Positions 33,638-42,594 of a DNA stretch of 64,000 nucleotides are shown piece after piece. The stretch comes from Thalassotalea_E sp964620605. Its GTDB lineage: Bacteria; Pseudomonadota; Gammaproteobacteria; Enterobacterales; Alteromonadaceae. The number at the start of each line of letters is the position of its first letter. The first letter of the stretch is position 1. Made by a program: the position numbers and the translations under genes. The stretch is from NCBI GenBank assembly GCA_964620605.1, contig CAZUHQ010000001.1, forward strand, positions 62,001 through 126,000. The letters run 5' to 3'. The notes beneath the pieces were generated by a model. It ran no database searches. It was not told the DNA's origin and saw only the letters and a program-made list of their open reading frames with translations.

Positions 33638-33841
33638 ATGGAGATTGTAATGACACGTCCGGTATTTAAGTGTGCTGAAGATGAAGTTATTTTTTTAGCG
33701 CGCGTGAAAGAATTGCCAGGCTTTGATTATGTTCTTACTAAAGAACAAAAATTATATCTGAACTTTAGTGACACTCCTGAGCCGTCGACGCTGGTATTGC
33801 TTGAAGATATTTGTGCGCAATGGAATAGCCGATTGGTGTAA
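33638..33841 (+). CDS. Small conserved-looking hypothetical protein
   Basis: 67 residues, acidic, no membrane segment: MEIVMTRPVFKCAEDEVIF at the start and DTPEPSTLVLLEDICAQWN towards the end. AGGAG lies five bases before the ATG at 33638, so the longer start is preferred to the ATG at 33650. It lies 38 bases after tex and may be cotranscribed, then meets a bidirectional terminator. I do not recognise a family. Confidence 0.65.
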   Translation: MEIVMTRPVFKCAEDEVIFLARVKELPGFDYVLTKEQKLYLNFSDTPEPSTLVLLEDICAQWNSRLV

Positions 33842-33894
33842 AAAAGGGGAAGCAATGCTTCCCCATAAAATAACCTCACTAGATTTGGAGGTTA
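33842..33894. terminator. Bidirectional terminator between hypothetical gene and porin
   Basis: Stem GGGGAAGCA / TGCTTCCCC (33846-33864), with CATAAAA on one side and a T-run on the minus strand. A second hairpin TAACCTC / GAGGTTA lies at 33871-33894. The first can end transcription of the porin gene (minus) and the tex unit (plus). Confidence 0.8.
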
Positions 33895-33919
33895 ACTAAC
33901 GCAAGAGGTAATGAACTTG

Positions 33920-34981
33920 CTATAAGACATATTTCACAGAAATTTGTGCGTAATCTGAATCTGCATCCAGGTCTTCGGCATCGAAGTTACCTAATTCTAT
34001 GCCATAAGATAATTTCGGATTGATTTGTTTAAAAACGTTAACACCCCAGTGAGTGCGATCTCTGTCAGACTCATCGGTTTCCGTATGACCATAGAAGAAG
34101 TTTGATCGCAGATCCTCAGTCCAGAAATGGCGATAAGATACTAAAATCGAAGTAGTTTCTTCCACTTCTTCGCCCACTAGATCTGTGGCTGCTGCCGCGC
34201 CAACATAACGCCCAGTATTACCGCCGTGCAATTGGAAGCGAAAATCATCTTTGCCAAAGGCCTTGATACGACCGGCAACGCCATAGCCGACGCCTGATTC
34301 AGACTCACCCAATGCTGTTTCCAGCTGCTTGGCAACGGCGGCGATTGAGACATTACCCCAATTACCTTTGAAAGTGTATTTGACAATAACATCCGGCACT
34401 GAGTCTTTTGAACCATAGCCGCCTGCGCCAACATAGCCGCCGTAAGACTCTGGGTTTTCAATGGCGATTTGCAATCCGCCCTTGGTATAACGTACCTGAT
34501 CCTGACGAATAAAGGCCGATGCTACTAACGGACCACCAAAATCCGCGGCTTCGGCAATCGCACTGGTATTGACAAAGGTTGACCAGGTTTGACCGACCGT
34601 CCAGTTTTTATATTTGATAAACGCATGACGCAGGCGTGGATGCCTGGAGTTAGTCAGTTTTTCGTTACCGCCACCACCAAAAAGGTCAAATTCGATAAAT
34701 CCTGTGACATCACCGTGAACATATTTGGTATTAAAACGAGTGGAATCGGCATGGAAGCGAACATTGGAAATATCATCTTTCACCACATGACCGATCCAGA
34801 AATCGTCGTTAGTGAGCGTCGATGCGGCATTGCCGTCGATGTAGCGAATATCCCCCTGGATATAGCCGCCAAAAGTAATAGTATCCTGATCGGATAATTT
34901 GATTTCGTAGCCAGCATTGGCATTGGTGGCTAACACTAGCAAACTGAACGCCAGTACGCCTGTTTTTTTGTTTAACATCAT
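33920..34981 (-). CDS. DcaP-like trimeric outer-membrane porin
   Basis: Outer-membrane porin of 353 residues. Signal peptide MMLNKKTGVLAFSLLVLATNANA, then beta-strand-rich sequence ITFGGYIQGDIRYIDGN, FNTKYVHGDVTGFIEFDLFG and closing strand YAQISVKYVL. The pattern fits DcaP-type channels that take up dicarboxylic and related organic acids. The conserved segment NWTVGQTWSTFVNTSAIAEA lies near residue 130. It is divergent from the DPP4 gene; the shared region has two TAGAC-type palindromes also found in front of the DUF4212-ActP genes, hinting at common control by organic acids. Confidence 0.82.
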   Translation of the reverse strand: MMLNKKTGVLAFSLLVLATNANAGYEIKLSDQDTITFGGYIQGDIRYIDGNAASTLTNDDFWIGHVVKDDISNVRFHADSTRFNTKYVHGDVTGFIEFDLFGGGGNEKLTNSRHPRLRHAFIKYKNWTVGQTWSTFVNTSAIAEAADFGGPLVASAFIRQDQVRYTKGGLQIAIENPESYGGYVGAGGYGSKDSVPDVIVKYTFKGNWGNVSIAAVAKQLETALGESESGVGYGVAGRIKAFGKDDFRFQLHGGNTGRYVGAAAATDLVGEEVEETTSILVSYRHFWTEDLRSNFFYGHTETDESDRDRTHWGVNVFKQINPKLSYGIELGNFDAEDLDADSDYAQISVKYVL

Positions 34982-35277
34982 ACTTTCCCCATTGTTGATA
35001 GCCGATGAAAAACCACACAGTTTACGGCTACTTTTATCGTTGTTTTTTTATTACGGTAGAGAGTTATCGAATAATAAGGAATTAGACCTAAGTCTAAATT
35101 CGTGGCAAATGGCACTAGACTTTAGTCGAACAGCTAGTGAAAACCGGAATTCATCGTGGAAAAAATGTTACTCAACGTGAGTCAATATTGTTCGCAATTC
35201 AGTGTGCTAGAATCTGGCGTCACAGAGAATAGCTGATATTATATCGGCTAAAAAATAATGATAAAAAAGGTTTTTCT
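34982..35277. other. Divergent control region between porin and DPP4
   Basis: About 296 bases with no gene. It contains two palindromes, TAGACCTAAGTCTA and TAGACTTTAGTCGA, centred 33 bases apart (three helical turns), and AT-rich promoter-like DNA. No clear sigma-54 promoter: a TGGCAC at 35110 lacks the -12 GC. Confidence 0.6.
35083..35129. promoter_or_regulatory. Paired TAGACYWWAGTSKA operators
   Basis: TAGACCTAAGTCTA at 35083-35096 is a palindrome except for its centre, and TAGACTTTAGTCGA lies at 35116-35129. A third match, TAGACTAAAGTGTA, is at 50810-50823 upstream of the symporter genes. Spacing by exactly three helical turns suits two dimers of a LuxR-type regulator; CrbR/AcsR is a reasoned guess because it controls actP loci in related bacteria. 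Confidence 0.5.
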
Positions 35278-37575
35278 ATGAAAAAACTCGTTTCTTTTTC
35301 TGTCTCGTTATCTGCGGCGATGGTTCTGGTGAGCCAATTCAGCCAAGCTCAGCAGCTGAGCGTTGCGAATTACCAGCGCGCAGAGCAGCAACTAGCGGCC
35401 AGCACTAACAAGTTAGTGACCGGCACAGTTGACTATCCAAGCTGGTCTGGCGATAGTCGATTGACCTATCGCAGCCATACTATTGACGGTAACCGTTTTT
35501 ATGTCTTTGATGTCGAGCAGCAAAAAAAGCAATTGGCGTTTGATCATCAGAAACTGGCGGAAGCGTTGGCACGGATCACCGAAAGTGAAATTGATCACAA
35601 CAAGTTGCCATTTCGCACTTTTCGTTTTATCGATGATCACAGCATTAATTTGACTATCAAAAAGGTTGAGTACCGTTGTAATCTCAGCAGTTATTTATGT
35701 AAACAAGATGGCATGGCGGCTAAATCAGGTGAGTTAGTATCGCCGGATGGTAAACGTGCAGTATTTATTAGAGCAAATAACCTGTGGGTTAGAGAGCTGG
35801 CGACTAATGAAGAACGTCAGTTAACCACGGATGGCATGCAAGATTTTGGTTACGGTACCAATAATGCTGGTTGGATCCGGGATGATAAGCCGGTAGTGAA
35901 ATGGTCACCAGATTCAAAAAAACTCACTACTTTTAAACACGATAGCCGCAACGTCGGTGAAATGGCGGTAGTTTCTACTGTCGTTGGTCACCCGGATATC
36001 GATGTCTGGAAATACCCGCTACCGGGTGATAAGCATATCTTTACTATTCATCGCGTGGTGATAGATGTCGAGCAGGGCAAAGTGATACCGCTTGATATGG
36101 CGCCGGATGATCATCGCTCTACTATCACCGACCATGTTGCTGGACGCGATGGCAGCTTGCTGGATGTTGACTGGGCGAGTGATAGCAGCAACTTTGCCTT
36201 TGTTTCTTCATCGCGCGATCATAAAAAAGCGACTTTGCGTATCGCCGATGCCAAAACAGGTAAAGTGAAAACTTTGTTCACTGAAACCGAAGACAGTTTT
36301 TTTGAATCAGGCGTTGATGGTATTAGCTGGCGCTATTTATCGAAAACTAACGAAGTGGTGTGGTTTTCACAGCGCTCAGACTGGGGACATTTATATCTGA
36401 TTGATGCCAAAAGTGGCAAAGTGAAAAATCAGATCACTCAAGGTGATTGGACAGTTATTGAATTGCTAGCCGTGGATCAAACCAGTGGCAAACTAATTTT
36501 TACCGGCGCTGGGCGTGAAGGTGGCGATCCGTATTTTCACTACCTTTATAGCGTCAATAAAGATGGTTCAGATCTAAGGTTATTAACACCAGAAAAGAAA
36601 CATCATCGCATCACTTTATCTGATAATGGACAATATTTCCTTGACCGGGTTTCTACTTATAACCAAGCTGAAATGAGCTATTTGAGAAGTACTAATTCCG
36701 CCAAGTCTACCTTGGTTGAGCAAATGGATATTTCGGCACTGAGCGCAACCGGCTGGCAGGCGCCAACGCCATTTATCGTTAAAGACCGCAATGGTGAGCA
36801 GGACATTTATGGCCTGATGTATAAGCCGAGTCATTTCGATAAAAACAAACAGTATCCGGTCGTGAATTATTTATATCCGGGACCGCAAGTCGGCAGTATT
36901 CGCGGTCGTCATTTCCGTAGTGCCCGTGGCGACAATCAGGCGATTGCTGAATTGGGCTTTATCGTCATTGAAATTGATGCCCTTGGCACGCCAGGACGTT
37001 CAAAGAGCTTCCACGAAGCCTATTATGCCAATATGGGAGACAGTGGTATTCCGGATCAGGTGGCTGCAATTAAGCAGTTGGCGAAAAAATACTCTTGGAT
37101 AGATGATTCACGTGTTGGCATCTGGGGTCACTCCGGTGGCGGTTTTGCTTCAACCCGGGCGTTGCTAACTTACCCTGATTTTTACAGCGTTGCGGTATCT
37201 CAGGCCGGTAACCATGATAATCGCCTATACGAAGATGACTGGGGCGAAAAATGGCACGGCCTTGAAGTGAAAAATGAAGATGGCAGCAGTAACTATGACA
37301 GTCAGGCCAATCAGCTGATCGTCGATAACTTAAAAGGTAAGTTGTTGATCGCCCATGGCACCACAGATACCAATGTTCATCCGAATAACACCTTAATCGT
37401 GGTGGATGCGCTGATCAAAGCGAATAAAGACTTTGATATGTTGTTACTGCCAAATCGGGGTCATGGTTTTGCCCGCGAGCCTTTTATGATGCGCAAACGC
37501 TGGGATTATTTTGTCACTCATTTATTAGGGGCGACACCACCGAAAGAGTACTTTTTTGAAACTTTGAAAAAGTAA
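35278..37575 (+). CDS. Dipeptidyl peptidase IV (S9B)
   Basis: Exported serine peptidase of 765 residues that removes N-terminal X-Pro/X-Ala dipeptides. Signal peptide ends SQAQ. The N-terminal beta-propeller (about 45-490) contains DPP4-like NNLWVRELATNEERQLT and WSPDSKKL. The catalytic alpha/beta-hydrolase domain has Ser619 in GIWGHSGGGF, Asp697 in HGTTDTNVHP and His729 in PNRGHGF, the full triad. It is an outer-membrane-side or periplasmic nutrient peptidase, in keeping with M1 and M4 peptidases in this window. Single gene, followed by a good terminator; control region shared with the porin. Confidence 0.93.
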   Translation: MKKLVSFSVSLSAAMVLVSQFSQAQQLSVANYQRAEQQLAASTNKLVTGTVDYPSWSGDSRLTYRSHTIDGNRFYVFDVEQQKKQLAFDHQKLAEALARITESEIDHNKLPFRTFRFIDDHSINLTIKKVEYRCNLSSYLCKQDGMAAKSGELVSPDGKRAVFIRANNLWVRELATNEERQLTTDGMQDFGYGTNNAGWIRDDKPVVKWSPDSKKLTTFKHDSRNVGEMAVVSTVVGHPDIDVWKYPLPGDKHIFTIHRVVIDVEQGKVIPLDMAPDDHRSTITDHVAGRDGSLLDVDWASDSSNFAFVSSSRDHKKATLRIADAKTGKVKTLFTETEDSFFESGVDGISWRYLSKTNEVVWFSQRSDWGHLYLIDAKSGKVKNQITQGDWTVIELLAVDQTSGKLIFTGAGREGGDPYFHYLYSVNKDGSDLRLLTPEKKHHRITLSDNGQYFLDRVSTYNQAEMSYLRSTNSAKSTLVEQMDISALSATGWQAPTPFIVKDRNGEQDIYGLMYKPSHFDKNKQYPVVNYLYPGPQVGSIRGRHFRSARGDNQAIAELGFIVIEIDALGTPGRSKSFHEAYYANMGDSGIPDQVAAIKQLAKKYSWIDDSRVGIWGHSGGGFASTRALLTYPDFYSVAVSQAGNHDNRLYEDDWGEKWHGLEVKNEDGSSNYDSQANQLIVDNLKGKLLIAHGTTDTNVHPNNTLIVVDALIKANKDFDMLLLPNRGHGFAREPFMMRKRWDYFVTHLLGATPPKEYFFETLKK

Positions 37576-37596
37576 CTGTTTTAAAGTTATCAGTGT

Positions 37597-37621
37597 AAGG
37601 GGCGCAAGCCCCTTATTTTTT
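37597..37621 (+). terminator. Terminator of the DPP4 gene
   Basis: Stem AAGGGGC / GCCCCTT with GCAA tetraloop, followed by ATTTTTTG. Strong intrinsic terminator. Confidence 0.92.
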
Positions 37622-37767
37622 GCCTGTTGTTTTTCAATTGCTTGTTTATGAAAACGAAATAATCCTTGTGCCAGATCAATAACCTTCTTTTGGCGGTCGT
37701 TATCATGGAGTTATAGCAACTTAATCATGATTTTATTAAATCGGAATTAAGCAAGGAGATAACAATA

Positions 37768-38079
37768 ATGATTGCCGAGATATCAGAAAACTTACTTAGC
37801 AAAAAGACCGAGTTAACTCAGCGCATTGCTGCGATAGAGGCGGATTTTAAAAAAGGCCGTTCAGCCGATTTTGCCGAACAAATCTCTGAACGTGAAAATG
37901 ATGAAGTGCTTGATGAAATTCACCATGAAGCAAAAGCTGAATTATCTTTGGTTTGTCAGGCACTACAGCGTATTGATGCCGGCCGGTATGATGTTTGTGA
38001 TAGCTGTGCCCAGACGATTGCTCCAGCGCGCTTAACCGCCTTGCCTTATACCACTAAATGTATTGAATGTGCGAATTAA
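37768..38079 (+). CDS. DksA/TraR-type C4 zinc-finger protein
   Basis: Small cytosolic protein of 103 residues in the TraR/DksA family, which binds the RNA polymerase secondary channel and modulates initiation with or without ppGpp. The N-terminal coiled coil (1-75) includes EISERENDEVLDEI, reminiscent of the acidic tip. The C4 zinc site is CDSC at about 83-86 and CIEC near the end (98-101). It is shorter than DksA itself. AAGGAGATAAC gives a very strong ribosome site. The following DUF465 gene is 20 bases downstream, so one transcript is expected. Confidence 0.88.
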   Translation: MIAEISENLLSKKTELTQRIAAIEADFKKGRSADFAEQISERENDEVLDEIHHEAKAELSLVCQALQRIDAGRYDVCDSCAQTIAPARLTALPYTTKCIECAN

Positions 38080-38099
38080 GGAAACAGAAGGAAATTGAT

Positions 38100-38261
38100 A
38101 TGACAATTGAAAAGCATGATCTGCACCATGAACTCCCTGAGTTTGAACAAGAAATTCATCAGCTTAAAATAAATAATGCTCATTTTGTCCGCTTGTTTAA
38201 AGAGTACCATGACAAAGATCAGTTATTTACCATGTTAAACCAGGCGCAAGCAGTCGCCTAA
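38100..38261 (+). CDS. Short DUF465 (YdcH/SlyX-like) protein
   Basis: Cytosolic 53-residue protein starting MTIEKHDLHHELPEFEQEI, with the family motif LKINNAHFVRLFKEYHDKD. DUF465 members usually continue for 20 more residues (a second helix with LKxxRLxLKDE); that part is missing here. It may be a genuine shortened form or a truncated gene. A strong ribosome site AAGGAA precedes ATG 38100; the in-frame start at 38067 would overlap the upstream gene and lacks support. A terminator follows at once. Confidence 0.75.
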   Translation: MTIEKHDLHHELPEFEQEIHQLKINNAHFVRLFKEYHDKDQLFTMLNQAQAVA

Positions 38262-38290
38262 TACTGCCTCTTGTACACTCTGTTGTTTTT

Positions 38291-38318
38291 GGCTGATAGT
38301 GACTATCAGCCTTTTTTT
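38291..38318 (+). terminator. Terminator of the DksA-like/DUF465 pair
   Basis: Perfect 9-bp stem GGCTGATAG / CTATCAGCC with a three-base loop and a run of seven T. Confidence 0.95.
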
Positions 38319-38395
38319 ACGACTGGAGCAAAGGGAATGGAGTGATGATTCCAACCCCCTGGTTGACATGTTAAAAATTAATGCACTCTCTACTT

Positions 38396-39778
38396 TTAGT
38401 TTGGTACGCCACCCTGGGTTAATTTCGCCGGATCTAACAGCCGGGTTAATTCTTCCCTGCTCAAATTGGTGTGCTGCGCGGCAACATCGATGATAGGTCG
38501 GCGTTCTTTATAGGCCAATTTTGCTATTTCGGCGGCTTTTGCATAACCGATAATCGGGTTAAGTGCCGTCACTAAAATCGGGTTTTTCGCTAGTGCGTCA
38601 TTTAGTTTTTCTTTATTAACGGTAAAGCTGGTGATTGCCTTGTCAGCCAACAGTCTACTGACATTGCTCAGCAGCCCTATGCTCTCAAGCAGGTTTTTAG
38701 CGATAACCGGCAACATCACATTGAGCTCAAAATTTCCCGCCTGACCCCCTAAGGTAATGCTAGTGTCGTTGCCGATCACTTGGGCCGCGACCATAGCCGC
38801 CGCTTCGGGTATCACGGGATTGACTTTGCCTGGCATAATCGAAGAACCTGGCTGTAGGGCTTCCAGTGCTATTTCACCCAGTCCGGCAAGCGGGCCGGAA
38901 TTCATCCAGCGCAGATCATTGGCGATCTTCATAATGGAAACCGCGGTTGTTTTTAGCTGACCGGAAAGCGCGACGGCAATGTCTTGTGAGCCGATATGGG
39001 TAAAGAAGTTATTCGCCGGGGTAAAAGTAATGCCGGTTTTTTCTGTTAGCGCTTGATTAAATGCTGCGGCAAATGCCTGATCTGCATTTATACCGGTGCC
39101 AACGGCTGTGCCACCTTGCGCCAAACTTTGAATGCTAGGTTGTAACTGTTTCAAGTGGCGAATATTTTGTTCAATTTGCTCGGCCCAGGCGTTAAGTGAT
39201 TGCCCGAGGGTGACTGGCATGGCATCCATTAAGTGGGTGCGTCCGGTTTTAACATATTGTTCAACGTTTTTCGCTTTTTCTCGAATCGCATTTGCCAAAT
39301 AAGCCAGTGCCGGTAACAGTTTCTGCTCGAGCTCCAGAGCAGCACTGATATGTATGCTGGACGGTATAATGTCGTTACTGCTTTGCCCGTAATTAATATG
39401 ATCGTTAGCCCCGACGGTGCCACAATAAAGTTTGCTGGCTAAGTTAGCTAGCACTTCATTGGCGTTCATGTTGGAACTGGTTCCCGATCCCGTTTGAAAA
39501 ACATCAACCGGGAAATGCTGCATATAATCTTGTTGCAATAAGTCATCAACCGCTTGCTCGATAGCTATCGCCATTTTTTCGGGGATTAGCTTTAATTTCG
39601 CGTTTGCATTTGCCGCCGCCTGTTTTGCTAAAAGTAGTGCCTTAATAAAGGTAGCAGGCATGGTTTGACCGCTGATTGGAAAGTTGTTGATTGCGCGCTG
39701 GGTTTGCGGGCCATAAAGCGCATCTTTAGGGACTTTCAGCTCGCCGATGCTGTCTTTTTCGATGCGAAATTCGCTCAT
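38396..39778 (-). CDS. fumC: Class II fumarate hydratase
   Basis: Cytosolic iron-independent fumarase of 460 residues, converting fumarate and malate in the TCA cycle. It shows the superfamily signature GSSIMPGKVNPVIPEA (near 316), the catalytic His region KTGRTHLMDAMPVTLGQ, TGSGTSSNMNANEVLANLA and GGTAVGTGINADQAFA. The N-terminus FRIEKDSIGELKVPKDALYGPQT is typical FumC. The stop codon of a damaged small gene overlaps its ATG. Confidence 0.95.
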   Translation of the reverse strand: MSEFRIEKDSIGELKVPKDALYGPQTQRAINNFPISGQTMPATFIKALLLAKQAAANANAKLKLIPEKMAIAIEQAVDDLLQQDYMQHFPVDVFQTGSGTSSNMNANEVLANLASKLYCGTVGANDHINYGQSSNDIIPSSIHISAALELEQKLLPALAYLANAIREKAKNVEQYVKTGRTHLMDAMPVTLGQSLNAWAEQIEQNIRHLKQLQPSIQSLAQGGTAVGTGINADQAFAAAFNQALTEKTGITFTPANNFFTHIGSQDIAVALSGQLKTTAVSIMKIANDLRWMNSGPLAGLGEIALEALQPGSSIMPGKVNPVIPEAAAMVAAQVIGNDTSITLGGQAGNFELNVMLPVIAKNLLESIGLLSNVSRLLADKAITSFTVNKEKLNDALAKNPILVTALNPIIGYAKAAEIAKLAYKERRPIIDVAAQHTNLSREELTRLLDPAKLTQGGVPN

Positions 39779-40019
39779 GTTATCTCCTTAATCCACTTGG
39801 TATAACAGGTTGCTAAGCCATGTATTACATAGTGGCAGCTAATATCAAGTTCAGCCATTAATTGACGACGTTGATGTTCATTGCTGTCGTTATCAGATAT
39901 GCCTTGTAGTGAGGCAATGGATTTTAAGAGTCAGCAACTAAAGAAATTTTACAGCCTAGTTCTTTTAAATCACCTCGTAGCGCTGATGATAAGCCGGTTA
40001 GAATGTAAATATATAACAT
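39775..40019 (-). pseudogene. Frameshifted small gene directly upstream of fumC
   Basis: On the minus strand an ATG at 40019 opens a frame reading about MLYIYILTGLSSALRGDLKE and ends ISLVADS with TAA. One base shift restores a second block, LKSIASLQGISDNDSNEHQR through CHYVIHGLATCYTKW to KEIT, whose TGA overlaps the fumC ATG. Joined, these give a protein of about 80 residues with protein-like composition, and the overlap with fumC suggests translational coupling once existed. A one-base deletion in the CTTAAAA stretch is the simplest explanation. Not assigned to a family. A sequencing error is possible. Confidence 0.45.
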
Positions 40020-40314
40020 ATTTCATAACTGAATAACCATGCGTTTTTTTTGTCATGACCCATAAATACCGGGGTTTAGTGAAAGTTATTTTAATTTACT
40101 AAGTTAAAGAAAGTTTAGTTGAAAGCCTAATATTAAAGTTCATAAAAAACAAAAGGTTGAATTTAAATGTAAAGAAATGTTGCTAAAATTAATAAAATAT
40201 AAATGTGAATTTTTTGTTTAAAATTTGTTAAGTTTATGGATTTGGATATGGTTAAAAAACCTCCAGTCAGATCGGAGGGAAATAATAATAATTAAACTAT
40301 AATCAGGAATATTT
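40020..40314. other. AT-rich region upstream of the M4 peptidase gene, with a hairpin
   Basis: No gene. It carries the peptidase promoter (not resolved) and the hairpin CCTCC..GGAGG at 40260-40278. Confidence 0.5.
40254..40278 (-). terminator. Hairpin resembling a minus-strand terminator before the M4 peptidase
   Basis: Arms CCTCC (40260-40264) and GGAGG (40274-40278), followed on the minus strand by TTTTTT. On the plus strand it lies in the leader of the peptidase mRNA, 36 bases before the ATG. It could stop an antisense transcript or be a leader structure (inference). Confidence 0.45.
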
Positions 40315-42525
40315 ATGAAAATTAAACATTTCAAATTGCTGTTAATTGCATCTTCAGTATGTTGTGCAACCAGTTTGTACGCGGCAGATAAAGAATCCGT
40401 TAATGCCCGAACGTTAGCGGGACAACCCATGTTTGCTGCGGGCGAGCTCGGAAAGTTATCGGCATCTGCAAATGCCAAGGCAATCCAACAAGCGATCGCT
40501 AACTATGGCGAAACTTCACTTAAGGGTAATGAAAGCTTTACTATTAAGCGTCAGTGGCGTGATCAATTAGGTAAGACACATATCAAACTCGCACAAAAAA
40601 TCAATGGCTTAGCTGTCTACGGTACCAGCATTTCCATTCATACGGATGCGAAAAACCTTACTAAGGGGCTTCAGAAAAATATCGGCGAGCATGACATTTA
40701 TGCAATTTCCGGTGTCGTTGCCCACGCTGCACCTACCAGTAACCAAACCAGTAGCAAGTTTGCAGCAAGCGCCACTAATGATAAAGACCGTGTCATTGAA
40801 CTGGCTAAAGAGCTGGGTGAAGTTACCAGTGCTCCCGAACAGGTTTATGTCTATTTACCATTAACCGAGCAAACCAAACAGGCGTGGAAAGTTGAAGTAA
40901 CCTGGAATAATGGCGGCGAAGATTTTGGCCGTGACTGGCTGTTTTATGATGCTAGCAGCTTAGAATTGCTTACTCGTCACGCTCAGGTTCATTCGGCAAA
41001 AAACTGGAAAACCTATGATTTGCAAAACCAGGATCAACAGTATGCGCCGGGACAATTATTGTGTAGCAATAATCAAAACTGTGGTGATACATCGGCGCAA
41101 CGTGCCCATGATGGTGCGGCAAAAGTTTATGATTATTACAAGTCGCGCTTTAATCGCAATGGCATTAATAATAGCGACATGACAATGATCTCCAGTGTTC
41201 ATCTTGGCTATAACGTGGCGAATGCTTACTGGACAGGCAGTCAGATGTTATACGGTGATGGTGACGGTCAGCAGCTGGACGATTTAACCTTGAGCTTTGA
41301 TGTTATTGGCCATGAGCTAACTCATGGTGTGACTCAGCACACGGCAAACTTGGTATATAACAATGCCTCGGGAGCGTTAAACGAAGCCTGGTCGGATATT
41401 ATGGGGGTAGCAGCTAAGGCGTATCGGGATAATACTACTCAGGCGGACTGGTATCTGGCGGAAGAAAGCTATACGCCAGGTGTCGGGGGTGATGCGATGC
41501 GTTACATGAATAACCCAACCCAAGATAATTACTCAAAAGACTGGTGGCCTGAGCGTATTCCTTATGTCAGTAACCCTAATAACAGTAATGATCAAGGTGG
41601 TGTTCACGGCAATTCTGGGATAGCTAATTTAGCATTTGCGCTCTTGGTTGATGGTGGCCAGCACCCGAGAAATAAATCAAATGCGACAGTGAATGGTATT
41701 GGCTTGTTAAAAGCGGAGCAGATTTTTTATCGCGCATTAACTACCTATATGAATCAAAGTACTAACTTTGCCGGTGCGCGTAGTGCTACCGCGCAAGCTG
41801 CGGCTGATTTATATGGTGATAGCGAAAAGGCTTCGGTAGAGACTGCCTGGTGTGCTGTCGGGGTTGGTGCATGCCCAACAACTGGTGGTACAGTAGAAAC
41901 GCTACAAAATGGTGTTGCTAAAACGAATATCTCTGGCGCAGAAAAAGCGGAAATGATGTTTGTCTTGGATGTACCGGCAGGTGCTACAGATTTGTCATTT
42001 ACAACATCGGGTGGAACAGGGGATGCCGATCTTTATGTTCGTTATGGCAATGAGCCGACCTTATCTGTCTCTGATTGTAGCAGCACTACGCCAACCAGTA
42101 GTGAAAACTGCGATATTAGCAATGTTCAGGCAGGGAAATATTATGTGATGGTTCAAGCATGGAATCAAATTTCCGGTGTCAGCTTAACCGGCAGCTATCA
42201 AACCGGTGGCGGAACAGTTGAGCCAATCAGTGAAACTGTTACTGGGGTCTCTGTTGCTGCTGGTGCCTGGACTCGCTACACTTATGAACTGGCGGCTGGT
42301 TATCAGAACATGAATATTGCAATTTCTGGTGGCTCAGGTGATGCGGATTTATATGTGACTTATGGCCAACAATCCAGCACCAATAACTATGATTGTCGCC
42401 CTTGGAAAGGTGGTAATAACGAAAGCTGTAGTTTTACTAATCCATCTTCAGGCACCTGGCATATCGATATATATGGTTACAGCAGTGCTTCAGGGGTTAC
42501 ATTAAGCTTAACGGCAAACCCTTAA
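40315..42525 (+). CDS. M4 (thermolysin/vibriolysin-type) metallopeptidase with two PPC domains
   Basis: Secreted zinc endopeptidase of 736 residues. Signal peptide ends near YAADKE; FTP/PepSY propeptide region to about 200 (IKRQWRDQLGKTHIKLAQKING); M4 domain about 215-525 with zinc site His333-Glu334-x-x-His337 in IGHELTH, third ligand Glu357 in LNEAWSDIMG and the transition-state His431 in GVHGNSG. The catalytic domain includes two cysteine pairs. Two C-terminal pre-peptidase C-terminal domains (about 535-630 and 640-735, each with SGGTGDADLY or SGGSGDADLY and Cys pairs) are probably removed on maturation. It is an extracellular protein-degrading enzyme. CAGGAA precedes the ATG. Confidence 0.95.
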   Translation: MKIKHFKLLLIASSVCCATSLYAADKESVNARTLAGQPMFAAGELGKLSASANAKAIQQAIANYGETSLKGNESFTIKRQWRDQLGKTHIKLAQKINGLAVYGTSISIHTDAKNLTKGLQKNIGEHDIYAISGVVAHAAPTSNQTSSKFAASATNDKDRVIELAKELGEVTSAPEQVYVYLPLTEQTKQAWKVEVTWNNGGEDFGRDWLFYDASSLELLTRHAQVHSAKNWKTYDLQNQDQQYAPGQLLCSNNQNCGDTSAQRAHDGAAKVYDYYKSRFNRNGINNSDMTMISSVHLGYNVANAYWTGSQMLYGDGDGQQLDDLTLSFDVIGHELTHGVTQHTANLVYNNASGALNEAWSDIMGVAAKAYRDNTTQADWYLAEESYTPGVGGDAMRYMNNPTQDNYSKDWWPERIPYVSNPNNSNDQGGVHGNSGIANLAFALLVDGGQHPRNKSNATVNGIGLLKAEQIFYRALTTYMNQSTNFAGARSATAQAAADLYGDSEKASVETAWCAVGVGACPTTGGTVETLQNGVAKTNISGAEKAEMMFVLDVPAGATDLSFTTSGGTGDADLYVRYGNEPTLSVSDCSSTTPTSSENCDISNVQAGKYYVMVQAWNQISGVSLTGSYQTGGGTVEPISETVTGVSVAAGAWTRYTYELAAGYQNMNIAISGGSGDADLYVTYGQQSSTNNYDCRPWKGGNNESCSFTNPSSGTWHIDIYGYSSASGVTLSLTANP

Positions 42526-42547
42526 TTTTAACGAAAAATAAAAGCAG

Positions 42548-42580
42548 CACCGTCAGCAATAGCTGGCGGTGTTTTATTTT
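42548..42580 (+). terminator. Terminator of the M4 peptidase gene
   Basis: Stem CACCGTCAGC / GCTGGCGGTG with AATA loop (one G-T pair), then TTTTATTTT. Confidence 0.92.
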
Positions 42581-42594
42581 ATTGTATTCGTTGT

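Noticed and set aside
35109..35125. Sigma-54 promoter at TGGCAC upstream of DPP4
   Set aside because: The -12 GC is absent at the required spacing; the TGGCAC is adjacent to the TAGAC palindrome.
40218..40478. 86-codon minus-strand open frame over the start of the M4 peptidase
   Set aside because: Its first half is antisense to the peptidase signal peptide and the rest is AT-rich intergenic; no ribosome site. Kept only as a possible antisense RNA.
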